Positions 46,420 to 59,244 of a DNA stretch of 64,000 bases are shown here, one piece after another. Every line of letters begins with the position of its first letter. Within the stretch, counting starts at the first letter, position 1. This stretch comes from Dicaeum eximium (Eukaryota > Chordata > Aves > Passeriformes > Dicaeidae). The notes beneath the pieces are model-generated. The model saw only the letters and a program-made list of their open reading frames with translations. It was not told the origin of the DNA and made no database searches. The stretch is from the NCBI GenBank assembly GCA_013396995.1, contig VWZP01002400.1, forward strand, positions 3,782,001 to 3,846,000. The letters are read 5' to 3'. Position numbers and translations under genes: made by a program.

Positions 46420-49400
46420 CTTTGTAGCGCTTGCTTCTTACAAGCCGTGGAAAAAAAGTATCTCAGGCACTGGAGAGCACGTCTTTCTGAAGGAAATAAT
46501 GTGTGTTCTTGCCTGAATCTTTTCATATATGTGTTTGTATTTTGAAACAAACAAAAAAGTGTGGTTGCCTAGGAGACAGAAAATATACAAGTATTAACGG
46601 TATTTAATTATTGAACTGGGTCCCTGACAATTCTTAAAGCAATTGGAGCCTGATGAGATAGTCATCATCCACATAGGCATTGCCACAAAATCTGTGCAAG
46701 GAGAATTCACTTCCAGCCAGGCTATAGGGAGTGAGCCCAGCCACAGACCACAGGCTGCAGTGAAATCACAAAGCAGGGCCCAGCGCTAGAAGGGAAGCAT
46801 TTTCCTTAGTTTCTGGTCACTGGCCTGAGTACAGACAGCCCTCAGCCTCCTCTTATCCTCTTTGTTTTTCCAAAGGCAGTGCGATATTTAATTAGCTACA
46901 GTGTGTCTATTTTTATAGTGAAAACAAATATTTGCAATTTATATTGTGTAGTACAACATGTTAGATCTGATACAGCCTAAAAGAATGTGAATGCAAATGG
47001 TTTTTGTAAATTTCTACGTGCAGCTCCTGCAGAATTTAACGTGGGCTGGGCCCCGAGGGGCCCTTTCTGCAGGGACAGACCTGTGCTATCTCTAGCTTGC
47101 TTCAGGAAGCTTGCTGCAACTTCCCAGCCTGTTTGTCAGTAGGCAGGGTTTGACTGTCTGCCTTTTCCCTTATCATGTCAAGTAAGCTACTGATGGAGTG
47201 GATGGCCCAAACAAACAACTTTTTAGCATGGTAGTGTGTTCAAAGTATCACAAAACCCCCTACTTCTCACCTTGCAAAGCTTCCTACTTATTTCCTGTGT
47301 GCAGTTACAATATTAAAATCAATGTTATTATTCACCTGAGTGTATGCTGTTTGACATAAACAGGGATTGCAGAATCAGGTCCTCATCTGAATTATTAAGA
47401 ATATAAATTGTACAAATCAGGGGCTAAATCAATTGCAGTCACTGGAGACGAACCAAAATCCTGTCTGTTTTTCAATGTATAAAGAGTTCTATTTTTTTTT
47501 CTTTAATTAGACTTCACAGCTCTTTCTTGTACCCTTGACAATTTAACTGAGCTTATCCAAACTGAGATCTCATTAGATTTTAATTCTGTGGTGAGAGCAT
47601 AATTAAGATAAGCCATCAAACAGCCCTAAAACACAATCCTTTCTACCCCAGTACTTGGAGTTCATAAAGACATGTAGTCCCTAAATGTTGCACCACAAAT
47701 TAGTCTGGATTGGATGCTTCAGTAGAGAAAAGGGTTGTGCTGTGGTAATATGCAGTCATAAGAAATTGTTCTTTAAACATTTTGGTTTTGGACTGCAGTT
47801 GGCAGTTCGTCTTCATCTGCAGCCTACCATTTCTTACCGGGTATTTGATCAGTCAGGGACATTGTGTAGTTCTGTCACATAACCTGAGGCACTTTCACAT
47901 GCCTCTGCAGGGTAGACCAGTTGATTGCAACTTGTAAATTCACCACTTAGGCAAACTGTTACATAATTGCAGGGACATGTCTAATCTCCCTTTGCCCCAA
48001 GCTGTCACACATGGCTGGATTCTTGGTGACTGCAAAACAAGTTATTGAAGGCAGTGGAAATTGTGCTGCTCTACCAGCTGAGAACCCAGGCCAAAATACA
48101 TCTGGGAATCACAAAACCTCTGCAATGGTTTCTGATATTTGCTGCTACTTTGTTGTTTTGTCCTTCTCTATGCCTTTACAGTAACTTCTGATTTGTATTG
48201 TCTGGGCGCAAACAGGATTGAGTTTTTCTGTTAGCTTGCATGTTCAAAAGTATCTCTTGCTCTCTGCAGTAGGAAACCAAGGAAAGGTGTAAGAATCCCT
48301 TTGTTTTTTTTGGCAGATGTGTACCTGAAGAAAGTGGGGTGGACAGGACTCTGGCTGCTGCTGAGACTGATCTGGTTTATCAAGATGCCAGTGGTGGCTC
48401 CTGAAGCACTGGGGGGTGAGTGTACTTCAGTGTCACACCCCAGCCATTGTTACCTCAGTGGCTCAGGTGTGCTCAGAGACTGCAGTGCTGCTGTTTTCAC
48501 TGTCAGTTCAGTGAACGGAGTGGGGCTGAATGACTTTTCCCATTTCCACTACAGCTTTAGTGTAGACAAGGGCAGAATGTGCTGCCACAACCATTAATGT
48601 TTGTAGAACCTGGAATTTGGGACAAGGAACACCTGAAAGGCCAGTAGGTGACCTGACTACCTGAAGGAGTTTAAGAGTGTGGAGAAGTGTTTTGAGTTTA
48701 AATGAGATGAAGGAATTGAGGGTGCAACACAGGTGTGTCAAAAATAATCTAAACATGGCTGATGAGGTTAAAATTAGCATTTACTTGCACTGGTAGTATC
48801 TTATTTCGCTGCTCTTAGAGGATATCATTCAGTGAGAGTAGAACTGCAGCAGTTAAATGGGTGGCAGGTGTTAACACTTTCAAGGCCTTTGATGCTGATT
48901 TTTTCTTTTCACCTGTAAGATCTGGAGTATTTGGTTGACTACTGAGCTGTAAACCAGTGCAGGTCTGTGCTATCATTTTGTTGATCCTTCTAGAAATAAA
49001 AGAAAGGATTTTATGTAATCTTTAAGTAAAGAAACTCTCACGCTATAGATGTTGCTGTATCTTGAGCTCCTACTAAAAGAGCAATGAGTAATAAGCACTG
49101 TATGTTTATACATATATATATAAAATTTACTATCCATTCTCATTTAATCATAAGTATTAAATATCTGTCTGGAATAGAAAGGATATTGCAACGTGAATAT
49201 TTTGCAGGTGATTTTTTAAGTTTTAGAGAAAGCAATAATTTTATTTATTTGGATAAAGCAATTATTAAATAATGATATTGTTTTATTTCCATTAGTATTC
49301 AATTAAATAATTCGTATGCTAATTTGCACACATTCTTTGTCATAAAATCAATTTAAGAAACGCAGTGTAGTTTGGGGTAGAAATGTGTCTCTGTGAAATC
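46420..49400. other. No recognised gene; one candidate exon
   Basis: Mostly AT-rich sequence. Contents: a perfect GGGCCCC-GA-GGGGCCC inverted repeat (47048-47063), a poly-T patch near 47490, and a splice-flanked 99-nt plus-strand segment (48317-48415, acceptor TTTTTTTGGCAG, donor GTGAGT). The last is discussed as an observation. No mobile element is recognised. Confidence 0.4.
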
Positions 49401-49416
49401 AGTAGACCCGCGGCCT

Positions 49417-49438
49417 GTGCTCCCACCAGGGGGCAGGA
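49417..49438 (+). promoter_or_regulatory. CTCF-like motif
   Basis: CTCCCACCAGGGGGCAGG matches the vertebrate CTCF core, CCACCAGGGGGC followed by [A/G]. The 14-base core lies at 49423-49436 on the plus strand. It is set in a small CpG-bearing patch (CCCGCGGCCTG just upstream). CTCF sites of this quality commonly anchor chromatin loops or mark domain boundaries. It lies outside the candidate PALMD promoters, on the gene-desert side. Confidence 0.6.
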
Positions 49439-49439
49439 C

Positions 49440-52400
49440 GAGACAAAAATTAAGGAATGTCAACCCAACAGCCCTGCTCTTAATCCCCCCCCCAGCCTCA
49501 ATTTTTGCAAAGGCACAAGCTCTGCAGCTGTGACAATCTAAGTGAAAGCAAGAATTCTGGTTTTTAGTTTGCTTTTTTTTGAAGCAGAGTTATGTAAACA
49601 AGGCTTAGCTTCTGCTTCAGTGAATATATACATCCCTGCTTCTGAGGTACTGTATTTCCTCAGAAATGGAACTCCTATGGTCCATTTACAGAAGTACTTT
49701 TTAACTATGTAAAGCTATATAATAAATCTGTTTGCTTCACATCTTGTAAAAAAGTTGTTCTTTAAATCCCCTCTGCAATGTTTTAGCTACTATTTCTCTA
49801 AAATAAAATTGGAAGATAGACACTGGAATTCAAGACTGTAGCATTATATTGTTCTTTGTAAAAACAACATAGTAGGAGCCTGAGGCTTATGATATGCCCA
49901 ATTACAGGAGAAATCTGATGTCATAAGTGTTTCTTGTGTCTAGGAATAATGCAGAGGCAGCCTACTTTCTAAGATATTGCAGTGACCCACTTGTGCTCTG
50001 ATGGGAGGAGATAGATCACTGGCTGAAGGCTGTTCAGCCCAAGTCATGCTTAGCTATGAGGAGCAAAACCCCATGCAAAAACTAGGTTTGCTCATCAAAG
50101 TGGAAACACTTGTAATGAATGCTGTTCATAATTAATTCTAGCCTAATCCCAGATGATTTGAGTCCTTATTTCAGAGCAAGAAGACTGTGAGAGACTTTTT
50201 AGTAATTACACCACAAAATTTAATATCTGGTAAAGGTGAGAATCATCTGAGACTAGAAATGTGTTATCTAGTTACCAGGCCATTCCAAACCCACAGCTGA
50301 GGTGTGAAGCCTGTAGCGGGTATCTGTGGGTTACCAGAGGTACAAATCGTGGTGCATCAGCAACTGTGCTGAGAGGAAGTGAGTTTTCATCCCTTGCAGC
50401 TTTGGCAGTGAAAAAGCAACTTCAAATTAACAGTACTCTTAGCTTTGCTGAAGGAAGGCTGAAGGAATGTGTTTTAGTAGTTACCAGCAAATAGTGCCCC
50501 CCTTGTTTAAGAGAAAGAGATTCTCTTTATGACCTGTAACTAAAGACTCCAATAACCTGAGTATCTCTGGAGTTTTTGTTTCTTTGTTTGTTTGTTTGTT
50601 TTTAACTTTATGGTTCAGTGTTGCATTTGGCTTTAGAGATGAGTTATTCAGGTAGGTCAGCTGTGTCAAACAGGTACTTAGAATGAATGCAAACAGATGT
50701 GGAAGGTCTGAATGCTCAGAGGGGTAAATAAGTGCATGGAGGCTGATACATGCTATTTCTTACCTATCACTCCCGAATTAAAACTGTGAATCTCAGCACT
50801 GTGCTCTGCCCTGTCAAAACCTAAGCAAGGCTTTGGGTGGTGGTGGGTTGTATTGATGAAAGTATTTACAGGAACTGACCACAGTGCAGGAGTCAAGTAG
50901 CACCTCTGTCACAATATGTTTGTGATCATCTGCCAATTCTCTTCCAAAGCCGCCAGAGACTTTGACTCTGTTTCTTCTATATATCCTTGGGATGTTTTTC
51001 TCATTTTATAACTCAGAAATGAAAGTCCAGAGTTTGCAATGCTTCATCATCTGTACTTTTAAGTGTACACAGACTCACAAAGTTATGCAGGCTGAGTAAA
51101 ACCCAGCATCCAACCCAACCCACTTCTCAGAGCATAATCTATACTGAGTTCAAAGTAGGTTCCTCAGGTTTTTGAGGTCTCCAGTTCTAGAGACTTCTTG
51201 TGCTCCCTAGACAGCCCCTTCTACTGCTTCCTGTCCTGTCACTGTCAAAAACTATTTTCCTAATCAAGTCAGAGCCTTCCTTTTTAGTTCATGGTAAGAA
51301 CAGGCACAGAGAAGTTAAGCAGTGTACATAATGTTAAATAGTTAGGTAGTATTTTAAGTAGTTAAACTGAGAATTCTGACAGAGCTGGGATATAAGAACA
51401 ATCTGAAAAAATAGCTCCCTTCAGAATATTTTAGATTGAGAACAAGAAATAACTTTTCTAATCTTGATACTCTTTCTTCTAACTGCTAGACCTAAAAGCT
51501 GTCAAGCATGAGTTTAAAAGGAATCTGGACTTCAGTAGCTGTTGGAAGATGTAAATACAAGTATTTCATATGATGAATTAGCTTCTATCTGATGCTTTTC
51601 TAAACTTCATTGGATCAAAACATTTTAAGAGAGTTTTGGTTTCTCAAGTATTTTTCTATCATTTTTAATATAGAGAGAAGCCTTAAAGGATGATTACAGC
51701 TAAGGGCTTATGTAATAGTAGGCAGCATTTCCTCAAAGAAATCTTTGCTTTAGAGCAGTGACTTGAGGACACCAAAGTTGTTATTTTTAATCCTAGTGTT
51801 GATATTACTATTAACTGTATGAATTCTTCCCATGAGAACAAATATACGGGAAAGAATATAAAAGATTATATGTAATCTGATGTATTTTAACGAAGAAAAA
51901 CCTCAGAGTCAGCACTCAAAACTTGTGTGAGGATAAACCAGATCCCACAGGATGAATATGCAAGGGAAAAGCAGCTCCAAAAATACCTGTAACAGAGCTA
52001 AGAATAACTATTTAAATTTATTGTTGCATTCAATGACTGTTATTTTTATAATGAAAAGAAAAAAAAGCAGAGCAGGGATTACTTTTTCTGCTTAGGTGCT
52101 TGTGTTTGAGTTTTGATTTGATGCTTTGACTGACTTTCTTTGTCCCCTAAGCTACAGGCAGGTTGCATAAGCTCAGCCAAAGGAGAGAAATTCTCTGTTT
52201 CTTCCCATAACTGTGACTGATCTTGGAGTCAGGAGGCTCTTATAATTTGGGCCTAGTCATCTGCAGCTTCAGTGGACAAAAATAGTACAGGCTGTGCAGT
52301 TTGCAAGGAGGGCCTAAAGCCTTGGTATTCCTGTGGCCAGGAGGAGAAAGAGGGAGTACTGCACACCTCCAGCATCCATGGATCTCATGAACTGGAGCAT

Positions 52401-54769
52401 CATGAGGGAATGGAACTCAGTACATTTCCAGATTATCCTTACTAAGTCCCCATGTTTAGCATTACTTTTCATGGTTTGGAAGTTAGCTGATTCTCACTGT
52501 TTAGGAATTGGCACCAAGGCCTGAAGAGCAGATTTGCCCTTGGCAACACTGCAGTGCATTCCAGTGTGTGCAGTTCCTCCCTTTGTGGTCTGATGTGGTT
52601 GTGCCAGAGCCCATCAGCTGTGATTTCACATACGTGCCCTTCTTCTCAGCCTCATCAACATGTGGATTGCAACACTCTTCATTAAATACCAAATACCTAA
52701 CATCACATACCTCTTCATACCTCATAACTTAGGGAGAATGCTTCCCTTTGTGAAAAAAGTGCAATGTGGATGCAATGTACGGTTTCCTTGGGACAAAGGG
52801 GAATACAGGATATAAAAATTCTCTATAGATGCATACATATTGTGGAGTAGGAATCTCCTTTATTTTTTCCCTCCTTTATCTTCCATTTCTTTTATAACTT
52901 TAGTGTTGTGTGTAACAAATTTTATAGAATAAATATATTTAATGTTGCTTTAACTGAGAAAATGTAGAGGATAAAATGAAAGACATAAATCCAACAGAAA
53001 GGCTATAGATATCTTCTTGGCTTGCAGATATCTTCTTCAGTGCTGTTTCCATGGAAATTATTTATAGTGCCTGGAGGGAGTGAAGTGCAGGTCACAGATC
53101 TGCAGAGCTACAGTAGGCTTTCAGCCCAGTTAGGCAGAAGCTGACAACAACAAATGGGCATGCCTTTCAATGGAGCTCTTCTGCTTTCAGAGGAAAATGT
53201 AATCTCTTATAAAAATGTGGCTTTGAAAGAAAAATATTAATCTTTATGGCAGTTTGGGGTGAAATTGGAACCAAGAGCTGTCAGTTTTCATTATGAAAAC
53301 AGCTTCAAACTCTCTTCTTCAGTTTCCCCTCCCCCACTGCTTGAAGTCATTAAGGGCTTCATCACATTTATTAGAGCAGAATTCTAAGTACCATTTCAGA
53401 TTACCACTCTGTATTCCAATTTGGCAAAATATTTTACTTCTTGAATCTCTACCTAGGATATGCTCAAACAGAGCACAATAAAGAAATCTGGCAAATGCTG
53501 AGGATATTGCCAGTCATCAAGGAGCATATTCTGCATTTTATTTACATAAAAATACATTTTATATAAAACATTAAACATATATGGAACATTTTATATATTA
53601 TATTTATGTATATTGCACAATGTGTATTTTTTCTTCTCAAATACTTACAAAAATACCTTACATTACAATTTATGTGACAGGTTTTTGTAGAAATGAATGC
53701 TTTGTACAATGATTTTGTAAAGAAAGGTATACAGATGTATGGACTGCAGTTTGAATTTTGAGTATCACTCTTGTTTTCTCACATATTATTTGGCAGTATT
53801 CTCCTTAAGAATTTTGAAACCAAAATTAATTTGTTATGCGCTTAACTATCTTCTTTTCTTTTATTAAGTTAGTAATTTGTTTCTTCACTTTTTTTCCTCC
53901 TAATTTATTAGAGAACAAGGAACACTCCCTATGCTCCTTAAAGACCGGGGTATGCCTAGGCTCTCTGTGAAACAGATCCTGTGTAAATAGCTGCAGTATA
54001 AAAGTGTGTGACCAGGCACTGGTTTTTCCATTTTGCTGAAGAAATACAGGATGTTCAATATGTGAGCAAGTCACGTTAGAATGACTTCATCCATATTCCA
54101 GGAAAAAGAATAAATTCAGGAGGAAAGTAGTGAAATGGAACATCCTGATAATTTATTTTTTTTTAGGATGGAAAATATTTGCACTATGAATGTTACTGTT
54201 TCTCATTTGACTTTGCTCTCATTCACCTTTGAACTCCTGTGGATACTGTTGTACATTGTGTTTCCAGTAGTTCCTTCAAAATACAAATGACTGAATATTA
54301 GTGATCACAGTGAAGTTTTTAAGTAACAACTCTACAAACATGAATCAAATTCAAATTGGTTTAGCCGCAAACCCTGATTTTAGGTCTTGCTGCAAACAGT
54401 TTTCTGCTTTATTTTAGTGTCTGAAAGGTTCTATCTACTGTAGTGTGATACATTTTACTGTAACTTCTTAGCCAAATGAACTGGGAAAGTCAGGAGATAA
54501 TGAAGGTATTGAAGCAGGCCATGTCTGCTGGTTATATCAAGCAAGTAACTTCTGTGATATTGAAGCACGGAATAGAACTCTCCAACTAGTTAAAGTTAGA
54601 ATGGGCTATGTTTGCTACAGGACACATGGGGAGTCATCTCCCAAAGACATGTGCGAAGAATCACAGGCTTCAGCTCTCTATTTGTCTAAAAATGTCTTAT
54701 ATATTCATATAGTTCCCAAAATGCCTAATACACATGCATCACCTGTTCCTGCTTTGTATTATAATTAGC
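49440..54769. other. About 5.3 kb with no recognised gene or element
   Basis: AT-rich intergenic-looking DNA with a C-run (49486-49494), a (GTTT)n stretch (50579-50601) and an A+T-rich ATATA tract (53540-53620). ORFs are short on both strands and unrecognised. Confidence 0.5.
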
Positions 54770-55230
54770 TGAATGTCCATTATGGCTGCGCAGTTGTCTT
54801 CTTAAATTGGGTCAGTGGGCTTCGAAATGGGTCAGTGGGCTCCTTGAAGATGAAGTAAGACATCTTCCTTGTGGTAAACTCTTCACCTTTATCTGGTTAG
54901 CAGGGCTTCTTGGTCCACTGGTCCCAGTCCAAACCCCCACTCATGGCTCAATTATTCTTTGAGGCCAGGTGTATTTATGGCTGCTATGCTTTTACAGTAC
55001 TTCATATATTTCCTGTCATTTCTAAAAACATAGCTGAATCAAATACATAATATATCGTCTTTGCTTTAATTATCCCCACCTGGTATTAATTAATCTCCTT
55101 GTTAAGCTTTAATCAAAATGTATCTTACTAGTTGCATTTCTAACTTAACCCCTTAATTCATTAAAGATCTTAATCAAAATATACAGTCTTCACCATACTA
55201 GTTACATTTCTAGCTTAACCCCTTGATTCA
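54770..55230 (-). mobile_element. Probable solo LTR (avian ERV-type), with internal duplications
   Basis: Read on the minus strand the element begins TGAATCAAGGGGTTAAGC and ends GGACATTCA. This gives the TG...CA ends expected of an LTR and a 5-bp terminal inverted repeat (TGAAT/ATTCA). Inside is a CATAAATACACCTGGC stretch that could be the TATA-like promoter. At its minus-strand 5' end a unit of about 60 bp occurs twice (55106-55160 and 55167-55230). Near the other end a 20-bp unit (GGGTCAGTGGGCT core) occurs twice. No matching target-site duplication is visible in the immediate flanks (ATTAGC versus ATATCC), so the boundaries may be off by some bases. There are no gag, pol or env remnants. 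The family assignment is from general resemblance only. Confidence 0.45.
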
Positions 55231-55267
55231 ATATCCTAAATGCAGTGAGAAGACTCATTACTGCAGA

Positions 55268-55830
55268 TGAATCACAGAATGGTATGAATGGAAGGGACCA
55301 CAGTGGGTCTTCTGGTCCAACTTCCCTGCCCAAAGGGATCCTAGAGCCCATGGCATGGGGTTGTGTCAGATGATTCTGGAGTGTCTCCAGTCAGGGAGAC
55401 TCCACACCTCTCTGGTCAATCTGTTCAGTGCATGCTCAGCTGCACACTAAAGAAGTTCTTCCTCCTGTCCAGATGGAACTCCCTGTGCATCAGTTCCTGC
55501 CCATTGCCTCTTGTCCTACTGCTCAGCATCACCGAGCAGAGCCTGGTCCATCCTCTGACACCTCCCTGCAGATACAGACACTGATGAGGTCCCCTCTCAG
55601 TCATCTCTTCCTGACTGAACAGCCCCAGCTCCCTCAGCCTTTCCTGGTGAAATGCTCCAGTCCCTTTTTTGTCTTTGTCAACCTCTGTCAGACCCACTCC
55701 AGGAGCTCCCTGTCTGCCTTGCACTGAGGAGCCCAGAACTGGTCCCAGCTCTCCAAATGTGCCTCACTGGGGCTGAGTAGAGGGGCAGGATCACCTCCTT
55801 CAACCTGGGGCAGTGCTCCTCCTGACTGAC
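55268..55830 (-). mobile_element. CR1 LINE, 5'-truncated, about 560 bp
   Basis: The left end reads TGAATCACAGAATGGTATG, the reverse complement of the CR1 3' tail (CATACCATTCTGTGATTC). It is preceded in the sense direction by the diagnostic GTCCCTTCCATTC block. Further in are standard CR1 segments: the reverse complement of GAACTTCTTTAGTGTGCAGC, the AGAGGGGACCTCATCAGTGT block, and a GGCTGAGGGAGCTGGGGCTG block. It covers only the 3'UTR and the end of the reverse transcriptase ORF. The ORFs on both strands at 55363-55727 are shadows of this repeat. Confidence 0.93.
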
Positions 55831-58800
55831 ACAGGATAATATGCGCTCATGTAGTTTGTAGTTTCTCCTCAGCTTCTCAGATGGAAAAGAAAGTATTGAA
55901 AATATTGAATACTATTTCTATACCACTGTTGTGACAAGGTCTTTCTAATCCCTTCCCCACTTTGCAATATTTGTTAACTTTCTTTTTCATTTGGTAGATA
56001 CTCTTAAAATTAGGACAGTGTTTCTAACAGGTCAATTAGGTATGCCACTTGACCACTCAGGTGTAAAAATCTTAGAGGTGTCTGTTGACTGGAGGTTAAA
56101 TATTAACCACAACCTAGAAATTCAGCACTCACCTCATTAATCCATTTGAAACCATCTGTCATAAAAAGTTGCAATATGTGACACTGCTTTTTTCCCCCTT
56201 TGGCATCTGCCAATTGCTTTAATCTCAGGAAAATGTGTTGTTAAATTCAGTAATTTGGTAGCCGTGCTTTTGTCAGTTTAGATATCTTGGCTGATATTTA
56301 TTAAAATTGCTTTAATTAAAGTAGCTCAATTTGAAATCTCTTCTATATGGCAGTAAACAATTCTTCCTTGGTGTCATTTTTCTTGTTGGGACGGACTGTT
56401 CTGAACAGCAGTAGGCACAAAGCTGTGGTCCCTAGGAGATGCTCTGGGGAAAAAAAAAAAGAGCAAAACAACCCAGCCCATATGGTCCCTTCCTGTGCAA
56501 AACGTGTTCAGATTCCCACAGTGGTATGGAGTAGGTATGGAAAAAAATACCTTAAATGTGCAGGAACAATGCTGTGCATGGTGTGGTCCATTCCCATAGG
56601 CATGGATGGGATGCAGAGAGCAGTAGGAGTTGTGAACCTTTCCTAACACACATGGTGAAAGGAAGATTGAGTACTGAAACACATTCTGTAATATTAAGGA
56701 GAGTAAATCTGTATCTGTTTCTAGCATATAATGTTGTTACAGATTGAATGCCAGCCTTTATCTCTCTAATTGTGGCAAGAAATTCAGCAGCTGATAATTT
56801 GTTTTTACCTGTGGTGGAGTTATGAAGATGTAGAATACTGAACTTTCAAAGACTTTTACATTGATGGAAATAACTGCTGTGAGCAAAAGCACTGATACAC
56901 CATCATGTCTGCCTGAACAGGCCACACTCAGGCATCACAATACTCCTTGGCATGCAGTAGCCTGCTTAGATCCTTCTGCATAGCTATTAAAATAGTCTTT
57001 ATTTTTCATCACAATGAGCAAGATGGACTCCTTCACTCTTTGAGACATGTTCATTTATTCCTTTTTCTCATTGTGTGTTGAAGCTCCTTTTTGGTAAGTG
57101 GAGGCTTAAGACAATGACAGCCTTCTGAAGAATGTTTTTTAAAAGAGCATTAATCAGCAGTCTTTTATATAGCTTTTTCCAGCACTGTAAAAAACCTTGA
57201 CTTTCTTTTGTAAATGGAAATAGAGATATTCTTTCTGTCTATATTTTGCCCCCAAATTCCCATGCATACAATTGCAGTGGTAGTTTCCTGATTTCTTGCT
57301 TATTTTTTTGATCTACAAACATCCTGAATATATGCAGTCAGAACCCAGAGTATATTTCACAAGAGGAGCTCTAAAATATAATTTCATAGGAATGAAGCAA
57401 TATTTTAACCCTATGAGATACTTCTATTTTGATGGGATCCCCATTCTTTCAATTGTATAGCAACAGTATTTGTGTTTAAGTGTAATAAATACTATAGTAA
57501 ACCTGAATGGTTTCAACTCCATTGTCAGGATAAGGTTTTGCCATAGTACAAATTTATTATCTTATACTTTGCTAAGGAGTGTTTTTTAATTGATAATTGG
57601 TTAACAAACAGTTGTCTTCGTTTACTTCGTTTAGTAGCCATTGCCTGCTCTTCACTGGGACTGACAGAAATTGCCTGCTAGACATCAGTACAGTGCTTAG
57701 CTGCACATTAAGTGAGAAGGGCAAGCCTTCTCTGATAAAAAAATTGCAATGGATTGGTTTTGGTCTGTTTTTTCTCTCTGAGGTGCTAATTGAAATTTAG
57801 CAGTAAAAAAGACCAGATTGACACTGATTAGTGCAAACTCTTACAGAGACCTATACACACTAGAAAATTTTACTAGTCTAAACAACTTCCATGGCTTTTG
57901 TTTTCCATTGCATCAGATTAATATCTTTATTCTATTTCACCAAATAGAAATATGTACAAAAAATGTAGGGTAAACAGTTTCTTTTCAGCCAATGACTAGC
58001 CATGTTCTTATCAGCAAAGCAAAACACTACCCATTAATGTGACTAATGCTTCTAGACTTAGTTTTGCACACTACTGTCCTTTTTTTTTCTGGTTTTTTTT
58101 GTGGGTTTGTTTTCTGTTTTTTGGTTGGGTTTTTTTTGGTTTTTTTTTTTTTTATTTAGACAAGCAGGCAGAATGAGTCTTCTAAAATAGATCTAATAGA
58201 GATTACTTTATAAATTAATTTAACGCAGTCCCAAATTTGTTAAGGACTCTAAGAAGGATGTCTCTGATGAAATATTCAGGAGAGATTTGTTACTCTGTGA
58301 AGTTCTCTATTAGTCATTACTGTGTGGTAGCTCTACTGAGACATAAAATATATGATATATGAAGCACTTCATCTTCACTTCTCTTTCTCTAGAGCTTATT
58401 TCACAGAAGCTTGTGCAGAACCTTTTTGAATAAATATCTACTCCTGTGTTTGCATAGCCAATTCATATGACCATGAGTGAGAAGAAATGATAATTTTTCT
58501 GCTGGTTACTGCACTTGTGAGGAGTACTTGTTTCTATCATAATTATTTTCTTTTTTTTGTCTCAGCAGCTTGTACACATGAGCAAGATGATATGTAGTAT
58601 GCACTCTGAATAATTCCAGGCAAATAAATACTCAGATGTCTTTGCAGAAAGGTGTGTCTGAGAGGAAGAGCACCTGGTATAATCCAAAGTGACCACAGGT
58701 AATGCAGTTACACAGATGGGTCAATTGCCTGTTGTCCAATTGGCACACATAGCTTAAATTTTCTATTACAGTTCCAGGATAATGATGCAGCTCCCTGACA

Positions 58801-59244
58801 TGAATGGACTTGGTCAGTCCCAAAACAAAGCGTGTTTGCTGTTGAAATCGAATGCAGTCTGTTGCTCTTGGATTCTGTTATTTAAGGCTGTGACTGAAGG
58901 CATGGGAGAGAAATTGTAGATAAATTATATAACTGCCTTCAGCTCAGGTCTGTAATAGTAATTACATGTGGAAGTACATGCAGCAGGATGATTAATTTTT
59001 CTTGCTATGACTCAAGCCTCACTCTGAACTTGTGCTAAGGACTGTTTTCCATGAGCTATCTGCAAATGGGTGTCTGGTTTATGGTAAATAATTGTTTGGG
59101 CTGAGATGGCAAAAATGACCAGCTGTGATGCTAAATGGAACTATTCCTTTGAGTGAAGTTGGCTCTACAGGCTGGTGTGTCTTAGTTGTACTGGACTAGG
59201 TCACTACCTAGCTAAGATCAGGAGGATTTTTTGCCTTTTGAATT
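55831..59244. other. About 3.4 kb with no recognised gene or element
   Basis: AT-rich DNA with an A-run (56451-56460) and a long T/G-rich tract (58079-58155, runs of T interrupted by G) that may be a decayed poly-A tail or simple repeat. Short ORFs only. Confidence 0.5.

Noticed and set aside
45966..46545. Overlapping plus-strand ORFs (95 and 154 codons) with PCPALPCPAL repeats
   Set aside because: The CCCTG pentamer keeps all frames open and the rest of the frame is GC-rich CpG island, so the length is not evidence of coding.
55363..55727. 73- to 99-codon ORFs on both strands
   Set aside because: These lie entirely within the CR1 element at 55268-55830.
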